Assembly: GCA_920105625.2 (NCBI GenBank) | Contig: OV050033.1 | Span: 130,447,821 to 130,511,820 of the forward strand | Direction of reading: 5' to 3' | Origin: Clusia tigrina | Taxonomy: Eukaryota > Arthropoda > Insecta > Diptera > Clusiidae | DNA length: 64,000 bases | Shown: piece by piece, positions 9,801 through 21,190 of the stretch | Layout: each line of letters begins with the position of its first letter | Numbering within the stretch: position 1 is the stretch's first letter | Notes under the pieces: generated by a model | Seen by the model: only the letters and a program-made list of their open reading frames with translations | What the model was told of the DNA's origin: nothing | Database searches by the model: none | Translations under genes and position numbers: made by a program

Positions 9801-12800
9801 ACGCTGTTAAAGAAGTTCATAATAGCAAGAGCTAAAATATATGTTAAAAGTTCAAAGGCTGAATCAGGATTAGTATCCCCACGAGATATACTCGTATTAC
9901 AGAACACTATCTTAGTGACTTCAGATGTGGCATACTGAAATTGAGTTCAAACGACACTAATGCCTGCTGACTATGAATAATGGATTGTTGGAAGAATGGC
10001 ATAACATATTTCATGTGATAGCAAATGGGTATTTAGTGCCTCAACATAATTTGTGGATCATTGAGCTTGTCAAAGTGATAAAATCAACTTAAATAGATCA
10101 ATAAAATATTTGAACAATTTGTTTATTTCATTTTAATTATACTCAATGTTTAAATCATGAGATGATACTTAATTGTTCTCATACTGGAGGGACATATGTC
10201 TAAGGTGAAATTAAAGTATGTGCTCAGAGACTCAGAACAACTTCAAGGAAATGTATGTGTCCTTAGGTTCGGCTAGAGTGGCAGCTAAAGGAAGCTCAAC
10301 TAGGCCAATTTTTGGCCTATTGTTTTACTACAGAAAAGTATCCCTTAGGTTAAGTTAGGGCAGCAGCTAAAAGAAACTCACATAGCCGAAGGATTGGTCT
10401 GTTGTGGTACTACAGAAACATGGGTGCCTTCATCTTTTGATGGAACGCAAAAAAGGGCATGTTTTTCTCTTTCATACAAATCGATTGACCGGAATATTTT
10501 CATTTTGTGAAGCATTTTTCCTGTTATCGTAACCCAGGTTTTGTAAATCAGCCTTCCCCTGTTTTTATAACTCTTCACCACTCTTAAACATTTAAAAATG
10601 TTTCTATATTTTATTTCTATTGAGTTGACGAAGCCAACGGATTCATTGTGTTGCGACCTTTATAGATATAAATAGTTCCTCACACCCTCTGCTTTTGGAG
10701 CTTCCATGTTTTAGTGTTATTGACATATGCATTACTATTAATTAGCATTATTTTTCCAAGCTATTTATGAACACGTTGCAACTTTCGTAGTTAACAGAAA
10801 CTGAATGTGAATATAGACTAAAGCAATATCAGCTCTTATTCTTCTATTGAAATTAAGGTAACCTTATGAAGCACAGCTCAAAAACTCAGAGCTGCATATT
10901 CTTAGCTTGTTTTCAGCTGATACTGCCCTTGCCGCTTAACTTCTGTTAGATCAGTTGACCTTTATTATTGTAGCTTTGTAAATACAGTTGAAAAAACTGT
11001 TTGCTTTGCCTCTAAAATGTACTTGTATACATATTTGTATTTTATATACTTTTAAGGTTCCACTATTTTGTTGACCCTACAAAAGACCTTAGTTAGACAT
11101 AAATTGGAAATGCTTTAGAATCAATAATAACAAAATATAATTCTTAATGATCAAATTCAATAATACAGCTGAACAATTTATGTTTTGCTTAATATGTCTG
11201 CCAGTTTGTTAGGGAACCCATTAATATGCAGTTCACTGTACAGGCATGCCTGTCAATGCGTCGCTTCAAGCTCAATCTGAGACGGCAATAAAAACAATAA
11301 TAAAAAAATTGTGTCTATTTCATAGAAATTTGCCATAACAATATCTAATATGTTATTATAAATAACCTCGAAAATATGTGTTGCACCTTACAAGCCATGT
11401 CATTAGCTTTGTGCACATTTTACTCATATGTACATAGGTATTCAAAAATTGAAAGGAGGATGTTCTGCTGGGTCTCTGGTATGGCACCATAAAATTTCCT
11501 TTCCTTACAGTTTAAGATAAAAATACAAAACTCAAAGAACTTGCCCTTGTAGTGAAGGCGTTCATGTTATAGCTTAGGTAAGCAGGGATGGACACATAAT
11601 TTCGAGCTACACTGAATAGTAGATAGGATATTTCAATACCGAGTACTAAGCATACAATTGAAGAAGCTTATTTTGTATTAAGTTCGGATCACAAAACACT
11701 CGCTTGGGTCAGTTACCTGCCTGCTGAGAGAATCGTTTCATAGGAAGAGAACTCATGAATGCGATTCTTGCTAAGAGTATTGTGAGTTTTTTTCCAAAGA
11801 ATTATAATGAACCCAGCTTCAAAGACCTACAGTGAAAGAGAGACATATATCGACTTATGCGGCACTAAAAGCAAAGAAGACTAAGAAAAGACATTCAATT
11901 CCCTCCATATTTATTTACATTTCCGACGAAGTTAAGTGAATTGAGGAATGACGATAGTTAGAGGTAAGGGGGGGTGCACTGTATTTTTACCACTACATAC
12001 TCGTACATCAATTTTAAAAACTCTTTTCAGTAGCAGAACTCGCACAAATACATTCATATCTATTCTTGTATGTTCTTTGCTAAAAGCCCCGTCAAAGCTG
12101 TTTGTGGGCTACAATCATGATTTTCTTAAACAAAATTCGTGACCAAAACGTCAAAATCACAATTTTAAATTTCTATACTTTCCATGCCTTCAATTCGGCG
12201 GAGCAAACATCAAAAGTGAGTGTAGTATATACAAAACTTGATGTGAGTTTCAGAATATGTCTGTCGATTATCTGGTCTCGAATAATCGATCATTCCTGAT
12301 CAAAACATAAAAAACAAGAATGTAGGATTGTGACCCATTTTATATCCCATCTCTCTATATAACTGCAGAAATTATGTCTTTTTTGGCAACTAAAGCAATA
12401 TAAGGACTATGATAATCCAACAGTTTAGATCGAGTAAATATTTTACAATATATTAATTATTTCTTCGTTAATAGAAATTTTTTAGTCTGATCTTTTTTCT
12501 CACGAATGCTCCAGAAGACATGTAAATCATAATAAAAAATGCCACAACGGAATTCAAATCATTTGTCAATAAATGAAAAAAAAACATTTAAATCAATCAA
12601 ATGAAATGAATTCTCAGAATTTAAACACGTTGAAAGTTATCAAACAATCAATCGATCAATCAATCAGTCACTCACTCAAACAATAAGAAACAATAACAAT
12701 AAACAAAAACAAACAATAACGAACAGAATAATAAAAATAATAACAAAATCAGCGAATGCAAAACATAATTAAGTGAGACTAGAAAAACAGCAACACTGCG

Positions 12801-13200
12801 AATTTCATTGACACCGCTCTCTTGATTCCCACTGTATTGATTACTTAAGTAATATATACATACAGTAATACGTGCATACAGTGAGTAATTCATGAGCTTG
12901 GGCAAGGCCCCCTGATAAGACTTGCACTAGTTTTGGTACGGGAGAATACGAGTAGCGCAACAGTAGTTCGTAAATGACACAGGAATAAGGAGTAGTATAA
13001 ATAAGCCAACAGGATAAGTTAAGCGACTTGCTACCTTAAAAATGCATTCTCCGATAAATAGAGAATATTTTCAGTACTTCGAATTAATTTATATAAATCT
13101 ACATAGAATCTGAAGAAATGATATAACTACTAACATCTTCCGAATATACAAATCGTAACTAATCTGGTGAGTGGATTAAGAGAATGAAAAAGTAATCAGA
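9801..13200. other. Long gene-free stretch
   Basis: No gene is recognised. At 10260-10425 a ~75-80-bp unit containing ttaggtt---g-gcagctaaa-gaa-ctca is present twice. The rest is AT-rich unique-looking DNA with short simple runs (ATCAATC near 12640, AATAACA near 12680-12750). Confidence 0.5.
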
Positions 13201-13450
13201 GATAGAAGAAATCCCATGTTGAACAATTCCACTGTTGAACAATTCCTGTATTGCACAATCTCTGCGTTCAATAATTTCTGTGCTGAAAAATTCCTAAATT
13301 AAACAAATTCCTGTTCTGAACAATTTCTGTGTTAAACAATTCTTGTGTTGAACAACTCGTTGGTTGAGCAATTTCCATGCCTTACTATTCCATTGTTGAA
13401 CAAGTCCTGTGTTGAACAATTTCTTCGTTGAACAATTCCTGTATGGAAAA
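13200..13450. repeat. Degenerate minisatellite of ~20-25-bp units (ttgaacaattcctgt)
   Basis: About ten imperfect copies of a gttgaacaattcctgt-type word. Two or three inverted copies lie at 20165-20206, beside the other arm of the inverted duplication described below, so the repeat predates or travelled with that duplication. Confidence 0.8.
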
Positions 13451-13693
13451 ACCCAGCAGTCAATTTGAGAGGCACGACTTTATGGATCAATACCAAAATA
13501 ACAACAAATATACAAGGTATACAAATCTACATAAGTCTACTAAGTGAAGCGATATCTCCTTTTCCAAATTAAACCATGCAATTAATTATTATTCCTTTTA
13601 ATTTTATTTTATACCGAAAACAAACAATACTCCATATTCATATCCATTCGTCATTTAAATACAGCTCAATATCATGCCCTGTTTGGTGGGCGC

Positions 13694-13929
13694 TCACTTG
13701 CCGCCGCCACCACCTCCGCCACCACCACCACCCCAAGCGCCACCGCCACCTCCACCACCGCCGCCTCCCCAGGGTAAAGGTTCTGGAACTGGTTCCGGAT
13801 TAGGAGCAGCTAAAATGAAAGAAATTGTGTTACTGGGTCTGCCAAATGAATACGATTTCCCACGATGAACTCACCAGCGGCCAAAGCCAACATTGCCACG
13901 ACAAAAGCAAATAAAGCGTAGAAGTTCAT
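13694..13929 (-). CDS. Small secreted X-Pro/poly-glycine peptide, gene 3 (2 exons)
   Basis: The model is complement(join(13694..13809, 13875..13929)), giving 56 aa. Exon 1 is again 55 nt and phase 1, starting MNFYALFAFVV; the intron is 65 bp with GTGAGT and TTTTAG ends. After signal cleavage (LALAAA|AP) come six X-Pro dipeptides (AP NP EP VP EP LP), Trp, ten Gly, Ala-Trp, eleven Gly and a terminal Lys. AATAAA is at 13608-13603 on the minus strand. The predicted mature peptide is identical to that of the inverted copy at 19622-19857, although the glycine codons differ at synonymous sites. The only amino-acid difference lies in the signal peptide (Met versus Leu at residue 13). Function unknown; candidate processed immune or glandular peptide. 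Confidence 0.78.
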
Positions 13930-13951
13930 GTTGAGGATACTGAGAATGCAG

Positions 13952-14093
13952 TGAGGAATCAAAATCGTAGCTGCTGCTTTTATACTCCACTGCCCGGTAT
14001 GAAGTGCAGTTGAATTGGAGATAAGCCGCCTTATCAGTAGCTAAGCCTCTTAATTTGGTGGCGGTGTTCTCTTATCTCATTATGGGATTTTCC
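13952..14093 (-). promoter_or_regulatory. Promoter of gene 3: Inr, TATA, three GATA sites, perfect kB site
   Basis: On the gene's strand TATAAAAG is at 13984-13977 and an initiator-like TCACTG has its A at 13952, 32 nt downstream of the TATA start. GATA cores are at 14020-14025, 14031-14036 and 14072-14077. GGGATTTTCC (14084-14093, plus strand) matches the GGGRNNYYCC kB consensus exactly. The spacing of kB to TATA is about 100 bp, nearly the same as in the inverted copy. Confidence 0.6.
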
Positions 14094-14517
14094 ACATGAA
14101 ATGCTGAATGAAATAAATCTCTATTAGGTTTTTGCAAGTCTCATACTGCTGAATCATTTTATTGCTGGTGTTTGAGCCTACCAATATTAAGCTCATGAAT
14201 ACAAAGCAGTTTGCCCTTCCCTACTCCACACAATGGTTCAGTCCCCTTACTTGCTAGTCCCCTTTCTTACTACATGTGGAATTTCGTTACCATATCTCTC
14301 AGTACGTCCTGGTACCCATAGAATCGTATTATTTGTTAAATGAGCCAAGGGTGTTTAGTTTGTTGATGCACTCCCATGCCAGTTTGTAATGTGGGTGCGT
14401 TGAGTAAAGTGGTCTTGTGCCCGCTTAGCTTTCAGATAGGATGGGAAAGTTCTATCCCTAGTCCATTTCGACTATATAATTGGTTTTAGAAAAGATCGTT
14501 TTCTCCCTATGACTTTT

Positions 14518-15030
14518 TTGCTCTCTCTCTCTCTCTCTCTTTCTCACTGTTTAATTTCTATATACTTCTCTCTACCTCTACTTCAATTTAGTTTTTTATC
14601 TCCCACTTTCACTCTCTCTCTTTCTGTCTATATGCCTCATTCTCTCCTTCGCTCACTCTCTCTCTCTTTTTCTCAGTCTCAGTCTCACTCTCTCTCACCC
14701 TCTCTTTCTCTCAGTCTCACTCTCTCTCTTTGTCGTTCTTTCTCTGCATTTTGTTCCTGTATTTCATTCTCTCTCTTTTTTCACGTTCTTCCTGTTTCAT
14801 TCTCTCTTTGATGTTCTTTCTATATTCTTCTCTCAATCCATTTCGATTTATCGCTCTTTATTTCTGTTGTCTCTCCCTCTCTGTAGTATATTTCTCTCTC
14901 TACATTTCTTTCTCGATCTTTCTCTCTCTTTTTCTATGCATAGAAAAGTTTTTTTCATATCATCATCTCTCCCCGTATTTTAATTTTCTTTCTCTCTCTT
15001 TCTGTCTCTTCCTCTTTCTCTCTTTCTCCG
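14518..15030. repeat. CT-rich low-complexity tract (TCTC)n
   Basis: Half a kilobase of pyrimidine-rich TCTC/TTTC repeats on the plus strand. The leucine/serine-rich ORFs across it are products of the repeat. Confidence 0.9.
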
Positions 15031-16040
15031 CTAACGGTATTAATAGGGCTAGATTACGCCAATATAATTATTTTCGATGTTATTCTCTAGTAGCTTGAAA
15101 TTACTACACAACTATTTGATACAACGATATTTGTTGTATCATTGCCTTTAGTCGCCAAGTTAAGATGAGTAAACCATATCTCGAATCTCCTTACATATCA
15201 AATCTGCATCTTTGTACAAAAGATTTATTCTGGATATAAGTGAAAATATTCTTCATTATTCTTTGTGATTCATCCAGATCATGAATTTACATGGTTATGT
15301 GTTGGTCTCATGAACAATTTTTCGTTTGGGAAAACAGTATAAAATACCTTTATAACATCTTATTCCAACAGATTCTTCTGTTCCGCAGAATTCTATAAAT
15401 TTGTTATGCGCATACCAGACTATTTAAGATAACCAGAGAAGGTTTCCCAAGGACTCTGGGAAGATTTTATAACAACAGGATACTTTGTGCCCCAGTTTTC
15501 ATCCAATTCCAATAGATAATTCTTGGTCATTTCCCTAATCACAAATTTCAGTTATTTCAGTAGAAGTATGGTGGTGTTTATAATCCACTTCATAATTTTA
15601 TGACCCCCAGTCGCTCTCGAATTACTTGCTCCCATTCTTTAGTTTCAGGGTTAGTTTACACAGAGTCCAGGTTCAGGTAAATCATTGTTAATATGAAAAC
15701 TAAATCAATGATGAAATCTTCTCTATAATCTCCAACCTACAAATTGACCGGAGAACTGCAGGGACTGGACTGAAACAAGAAACTAAACGAATCATACAAT
15801 CTTCGCTATAATCTCCAAATCACGAATTGAGTGGAGAACTATAGCGACTGGACTGAAATAGAAAAACACTGAGAAGAATAGTTCTCTATATATAGAAACT
15901 AATGCCAGCGTTCAAGAAATGCAGAGTAGCAAGTCATAAATCAAAACGAGTGAAACAAAATATAAACCTAAAAAACCAAGCCTTTTTTAGCGAAATGAAA
16001 TTGTACACAAAAACATATTCCCAGTTTCTATATAATTTTT
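15031..16040. repeat. Intergenic; two ~80-bp tandem copies near 15710-15870
   Basis: The words aatctt-(g/t)ctataatctcca and ggagaact---g-gactggactgaaa recur about 83 bp apart (15714 and 15800 regions). Nothing else is recognised in this stretch. Confidence 0.6.
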
Positions 16041-16162
16041 ATTGATAGTCAAAGAGATTCATAGTCCGTATTCATATCCATTCGTCAGCAAAATACGGGT
16101 CTTTATTGCTCAGAGCGGCTCAGAGGAGCTCGATGTGTATGAGTATTCGGTGTGCTGAGAAA

Positions 16163-16389
16163 TTACTTGCCACCGCCACCGCCGCCTCCACCACCACCAC
16201 CGCCACCGCCGCCGCCACCTCCACCTCCCAGAGGCATAGGTTCTGGAACAGGTTCAGGATAAGGATAGGCTAAAATGAAAGAAATGTCGTTAGTTGGACA
16301 GCCCACTGAGTTCGCTTGCACATGTTTAACTCACCAGTGGCCAAAGCCAACATAGCCAGGACGAAACCGATGAATGCGAAAATTTTCAT
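16163..16389 (-). CDS. Small secreted X-Pro/poly-glycine peptide, gene 4 (2 exons)
   Basis: The model is complement(join(16163..16269, 16335..16389)), giving 53 aa. Exon 1 is 55 nt, phase 1, starting MKIFAFIGFVLAM. The intron is 65 bp and keeps sequence similarity to that of genes 3 and 5 (acceptor CATTTTAG). After A19 come six X-Pro dipeptides (YP YP EP VP EP MP), Leu, an uninterrupted run of 20 Gly and a terminal Lys, then TAA. A minus-strand AATAAA lies at 16043-16038. It sits in the spacer between the two inverted copies, pointing the same way as gene 3. It lacks the central Trp pair of the other Cys-free members. Function unknown; same family and same processing logic. Confidence 0.77.
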
Positions 16390-16420
16390 GATGCTGCTAG
16401 TTTCAAGAAAGAAATTGAAC

Positions 16421-16580
16421 TGTTTTTGCTCTGTTCACCCGACCGTATTTATACTGAAAATTTCAATGTTGTTGTTCTCAAAACATGTCGCATGGCATGG
16501 AAAATGGCGACATACGGTCCGGTTGTGCGATTATTTCCCATGAAAATTCATTCTATAATCTTTTATGTGTGGGATTTTCT
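16421..16580 (-). promoter_or_regulatory. Promoter of gene 4: TATA and kB-like site
   Basis: TATAAATA on the minus strand at 16453-16446. GGGATTTTCT (16571-16580, plus strand) has one mismatch from the kB consensus and sits within a tgtggga context like gene 5. No clean GATA site was found between them, unlike the other members. Confidence 0.45.
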
Positions 16581-17239
16581 CAAAGCTTGAAAGAGAACTA
16601 CCTGCTCAATGCACCCTCACACTCGTAGGGGTTCAGGCTGCGTTTTTCTGCCCGGCTTAGTTGCTATGATGAAGCCTTTTACCTGCTCTTCATTTGAACA
16701 CTTTCATGGAACTAATTTAATATCAGAACAAACGTGAAACGAATTCCCTATCTTCATCTTTTTAGTGTTGTTTTCTTTTCCATTTTTATGCTCAATGCAT
16801 TTTGTGTGAGTATCCTTTGAAGAAATTCCCTACAGTTGAAGAACTGCTTTTAGAATACTGATAAAAAAAAATGGGACGCCATAAAATAGAAAATACACAT
16901 TCTTGATAGTCGTTGGTACATTTTCTGATTTATGGCTAAGCAAATGCACAATGCTTGGTTTTCCAAATTATGCTGGGTTTCTCCCGACGAAGAAGTGCGT
17001 ACATTAATAGCGAGCATAAAAATGAAATAGCTTCGAATTTGGTTTCCGTTGTGTGAATGTGGAGAACGCTTATTGCGGTGGTTGCTACTGTAATGGGTTG
17101 CTTCTACTTCCCTATGATATTGGCTTTGCTACCATTTCCCCATGATATTAGGGTACTTCCGTTCAGTTTTAAGGACACATTTTCTTGGCATATTATACCA
17201 TCAATACTATCTATACAAGTTTTGGGGAACTTGTAATAT

Positions 17240-17470
17240 ATTTTGACCCAATGAAAGTCCTGGTTCATCTCTACATATCGTGTCTCAGTTGAGTTAAAAA
17301 TGAAATCTCCTTGGTTCATCTCTAAATATCGTCTCTCGATTAGGTTACAGACCAATCCTCCTTCATTAATCTATACATATCGTCTCTCGTTTGAGTGAAC
17401 GACGAAACATCCTTGGTTCATCTCTAAATATCGTCTCTCGATTGGGTAAGAGACGAAACCTCCTTGGTGT
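17240..17470. repeat. Four tandem copies of a ~50-bp unit
   Basis: ggttcatctcta-atatcgt-tctcg-tt-ggt recurs with anchors near 17264, 17315, 17362 and 17417 (spacing about 47-55 bp). Confidence 0.85.
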
Positions 17471-19420
17471 GAGGCACTATATCTGATGGACCCAATGAGG
17501 TCTGGCTATATCAGCATTACTATATATTTCGCAGCTTTTGGTGCTATATCGTTTCCACTAAATATCTCCACCATTAGTTATCTCTCTGACCACATTATGG
17601 AAAACTTCCTTGAAAATGGTATTACCACTATCATTCTAGACCACTTTAATGTAAGTACCTTGAAGCTTAGTAACATTGATGCCTGAATAATGATCGGCGA
17701 CGTATATATCAACCTTTGACTACCACAATTCTTGGAGCTTTTCTATTCTGCTTTGAAGTTATTTGCAGATGTGTTACAGAAAACGAGTTCGGGACACTTG
17801 CTAACTACCCTAAATATGTTATGTCCCGGCATTAATACTTGATCCTGTGTGATGTTATTGGTGACTATTAGCAGTTGATAGATTAAAAAAAGGGTCTTGA
17901 TTGACCCCCACTGTTTCACCCATTAACCTCAGGAACCCATCATTGCCAGCTCGCCGCATAACCTTCATAGTAATACGATTATTCCGGACACCCGACCATC
18001 GAACAATTCTCTCTAGAACTCAGAATAAAGCGTTGCACTATTGAAAACCGAATCGAATCAAAGAGATGGAAATCGTGATACGAATTACAGTCTTTCAAGA
18101 GAATGCCACAGAACCTGGTAAGAGACCTAACTACCTTATAGTCAATTACCGGATTTAAATGACAAATCAGATCCTAATGATTCCGACATGGATCAATCTT
18201 CAATCATGGATGAAATGTAGGTCTTTAAGTTGATGAATTATGATTTATATTCAATTGTATAGTTCAATGCAAGTTCGATATTGAGTCAATATGAGTTAAT
18301 AGTATTTGGCATGCCAGCTGAGCCTCAAGAAGTTGTTTTTAATTTGACGTTCAATCATAATTTAAGTTTATTCCTTTGAATCACAGAACACGATTGAGTT
18401 AATTAATATTGAAAACTTGAGGCTATCATGACAATAATATATGTAAGTACATCCCTCCTATATACTTGTATAAGTTAAAGCCTATAATAGAAGTTTGATT
18501 GATGTTGCGAGAAAATCGCGACAATATCCTGTACCTACCTTAGTAAGAAAATTGGTTCTATGGTGGAATTAGTAAGTCAATCGTACTGGTATTTGTCCTA
18601 CTAACTAATTATAGCATGACTTCAGACTTTCGGAAATTGTGAGGAGAGTATTATGTCGGTATTCAGCGAGCAAGTGGCTGGATAATTTCAATACAATACG
18701 TGATCTACATTTCGATGTTTCGATGTTGTCAGTGGGCTTCGGATTTATTTGCTCAAAATATAAAAACTTTTATAGTGAACATTGATTTCTACCTTTTCCT
18801 CAGGATTTTATGGGTTTCAATAGCCAATTCCCACGTTTACTATAATCAGGATAACTATAATTTTAGTCTTGAGACTTTCATGCCAACCATTGAGAGGCTA
18901 TGCATACTACTGATATACTATTTTAGCCCCCAAAAACTAAAGGGCGTTTCTTCAGCTATTTTATTGTTCCCTTTATTTCTTGTTCGTAGGATTTACGACC
19001 GCCTCTTTGCGATATCCTGATTAAATTCATACACAATTAATTACAAAATATGTACATAAAAGGAGAGAAAGGCTTCCATAAGGAAAAACGGGGATTGCTA
19101 GGTACATCTGCAGTTCATTGTTAACAATTGTAAATAGTCGCAAATAAGACCGAGTGGGGAGATATCCCTGTAAGTGCAACATCGCACTGAGGATCAAAAC
19201 TCTTTGCAACTATTTCGGTTTGAATTCCGAACAAAACGCAATTGGAGCAACATATATTTTATTATTGAGTTTCATATTTGGACAACAATGGAAACACTCC
19301 CAGATTAAATTTACTTGTATTAGAAAAAGTCTGGGGCTTGGGAGCATGTTGTACATTAAGAAAAAAGAAAGATAACGAAATTGTCATAACACGTATTTCG
19401 GTCACTCCGTTGCACGAGAT
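17471..19420. other. Intergenic, nothing recognised
   Basis: Open frames up to 106 codons (18700-19020) have no signal peptide or recognisable domain. Composition is like the surrounding DNA. Confidence 0.5.
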
Positions 19421-19464
19421 TAGCTCACACCAGAAATAGGTTCATTTCATTCAATGTTGCGTGT

Positions 19465-19601
19465 GGGAAATCCCACATAAGAGAGACCACAGACAACAAA
19501 CTAAGAGGCTGAGCTACTGATAAGGCCAATCTTAAGGCGGCTTTCCCCAATACACAGCAATGAGGGTATAAAAGCAGCAACCACGATTTTGATTCCTCAC
19601 T
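19465..19601 (+). promoter_or_regulatory. Promoter of gene 5: perfect kB site, GATA, TATA, Inr
   Basis: GGGAAATCCC (19465-19474) matches the kB consensus exactly inside a 14-bp palindromic context tgtgggaaatcccaca. TGATAAG is at 19518-19524, TATAAAAG at 19567-19574, and an initiator-like TCACTG has its A at 19599, 32 nt from the TATA start. Order and spacing match the inverted copy at 13.95-14.09 kb. Confidence 0.62.
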
Positions 19602-19621
19602 GTATTCTCAGCATCTTCCTC

Positions 19622-19857
19622 ATGAACTTCTACGCTTTATTTGCTTTTGTCGTGGCACTGCTGGCTTTGGCCGCTGGTGAGTTCATCGTGGGAAATCGTA
19701 TTCATTTGGCAGACCCAGTAACACAATTTCTTTCATTTTAGCTGCTCCTAATCCGGAACCAGTTCCAGAACCTTTACCCTGGGGAGGCGGCGGTGGCGGT
19801 GGTGGCGGTGGCGCTTGGGGTGGTGGTGGTGGCGGAGGTGGTGGTGGTGGCAAGTGA
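19622..19857 (+). CDS. Small secreted X-Pro/poly-glycine peptide, gene 5 (2 exons)
   Basis: The model is join(19622..19676, 19742..19857), giving 56 aa. Exon 1 is 55 nt, phase 1, starting MNFYALFAFVVAL; the intron is 65 bp with GTGAGT/TTTTAG. The mature region (six X-Pro dipeptides, Trp, ten Gly, Ala-Trp, eleven Gly, Lys) is identical in sequence to gene 3, with several synonymous glycine-codon changes. AATAAA is at 19943-19948. It is the plus-strand partner of the inverted duplication. Identity at protein level with synonymous divergence argues for selection on the peptide, or partial gene conversion. Function unknown. Confidence 0.8.
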
Positions 19858-20779
19858 GCGTCCACCAAACAGGACATGATATTGACCTGTATTTAAATGA
19901 CGAACGGATGTAAATATCGAGTATTGTTGGTTTTTGGTATAAAATAAAATTAAAAGGAATAATAATTAATTGCATGGTTTAATTTGGAAAAGGAGATATC
20001 GCTTCACTTAGTAGATTTATGTACATTTGTATACTTTGTAAACTTGTATATATTGTAGACTTGTCTACCTTGTAGACTGAATATTTGTTGTTCTTTTGGT
20101 ATTGATCGTTAAAGTCGTGTCTCTCAAAATGATTCATAACTCATTAAGCTGGGTTTTTTCGATACAGGAATTGTTCAACACAGGAACTGTTCAATACAGG
20201 AACCGATAATATATTATTTTTGATCTCACAAATAGTTCTTTAAATATTATCTACACTACGAACTGTGCCGTTTTTACTTAATGCATTAATATTAAAAGAC
20301 AAAGAATTTGAAAATAGTTTAAAAAATTACAACAATTAATTAAAAAGTTTGTAAATTGAAACTAAAATTTTCAATGTTTATTTAAGTGTATTAATAAAAT
20401 AAAAATGTTTAGTTTCAGTTAAAATGATAAGGTTTATTTTATCTTTATTTCCTATCGGGCTCGTAGAGCCAGCATATCCACACATACAAATACACGAATA
20501 GTTTCCTCGGGATTGCTGACAGAATTCCTCAGTTTTAATTCTTATACTCGTATATGATCAGTTTCGTCCTGGTTTAATCTTCTCACCCAATGTATTTAAA
20601 ATGCAGCTGATATGTTACATTCCTCTAAAGTGCAGAGTACATCGTTGTCAGTCTAGCCCGACTTCACTCTTCTAGTTTTCTACTCGTCTTTAGTTGAAGA
20701 GCAATTTTTGTGGCATATTTTTAGGCTTGCTGTAATATTATTTTCTTTGAGTTTCGAGTAAAGATAGTTTCAATGCTTC

Positions 20780-21190
20780 ATACTTGATATGGATTACATG
20801 ATTTTGGAATATGTGGTATATAAGACATGGAATATGTGGTATATAAGACTAGGTGGGTTATGCTTGGTAGTAAGACATACTATGTTATGTAAATAAGTAA
20901 GACTTTGTATGTTATACTTGGTATGGAATACGTGGTATATAAGACTTGGCATGTGGTATGTTATACTTGACATGTCTTACTTGGTATGTTATACTTGGTA
21001 TGTTATACTTGATATGGAATACTAGGTCATAATTGGTATGTACTTGATATGTGTTACTTGGTGTATTGTACTTGGTATGTCTTGGTATGTTATACTTGGT
21101 ATCTCATACTTGGTAGGTCATACTTGGTATTGTATACTTTATGGCATTCTTGGATGTTGCACTTGACATGTCTTGCTTGGTCACACTTGG
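20780..21190. repeat. Degenerate minisatellite built on (acttggtatgtt)
   Basis: More than twenty imperfect copies of an acttggtatg-t(t/a) word, with longer ggaatacgtggtatataag variants near the left end, across about 400 bp. Confidence 0.85.

Larger units (their letters stand above)
13440..14130. repeat. Left arm of an inverted duplication (~0.7 kb)
   Basis: This segment matches the reverse complement of about 19425-20170, including the whole poly-Gly gene, its promoter and 3' flank. Conserved flank words include aagtgaagcgatatctcc and aaaccatgcaattaatt. The spacer of about 5.3 kb contains a third member of the peptide family. Confidence 0.85.
19425..20170. repeat. Right arm of the inverted duplication
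   Basis: Reverse-complement match to 13440-14130, covering promoter, gene and 3' flank. The arms differ mainly by short indels in the 3' flank (extra ctacaaggtagacaa words near 20030-20085 here). Confidence 0.85.

Noticed and set aside
13674..13868. Proline-rich ORFs opposite the poly-Gly genes (also 19683-19877)
   Set aside because: Shadows of the spliced glycine peptide genes; they run through the intron and lack supporting signals.
14509..15098. Leu/Ser-rich ORFs of 100-122 codons
   Set aside because: Translation of a CT-rich low-complexity tract.
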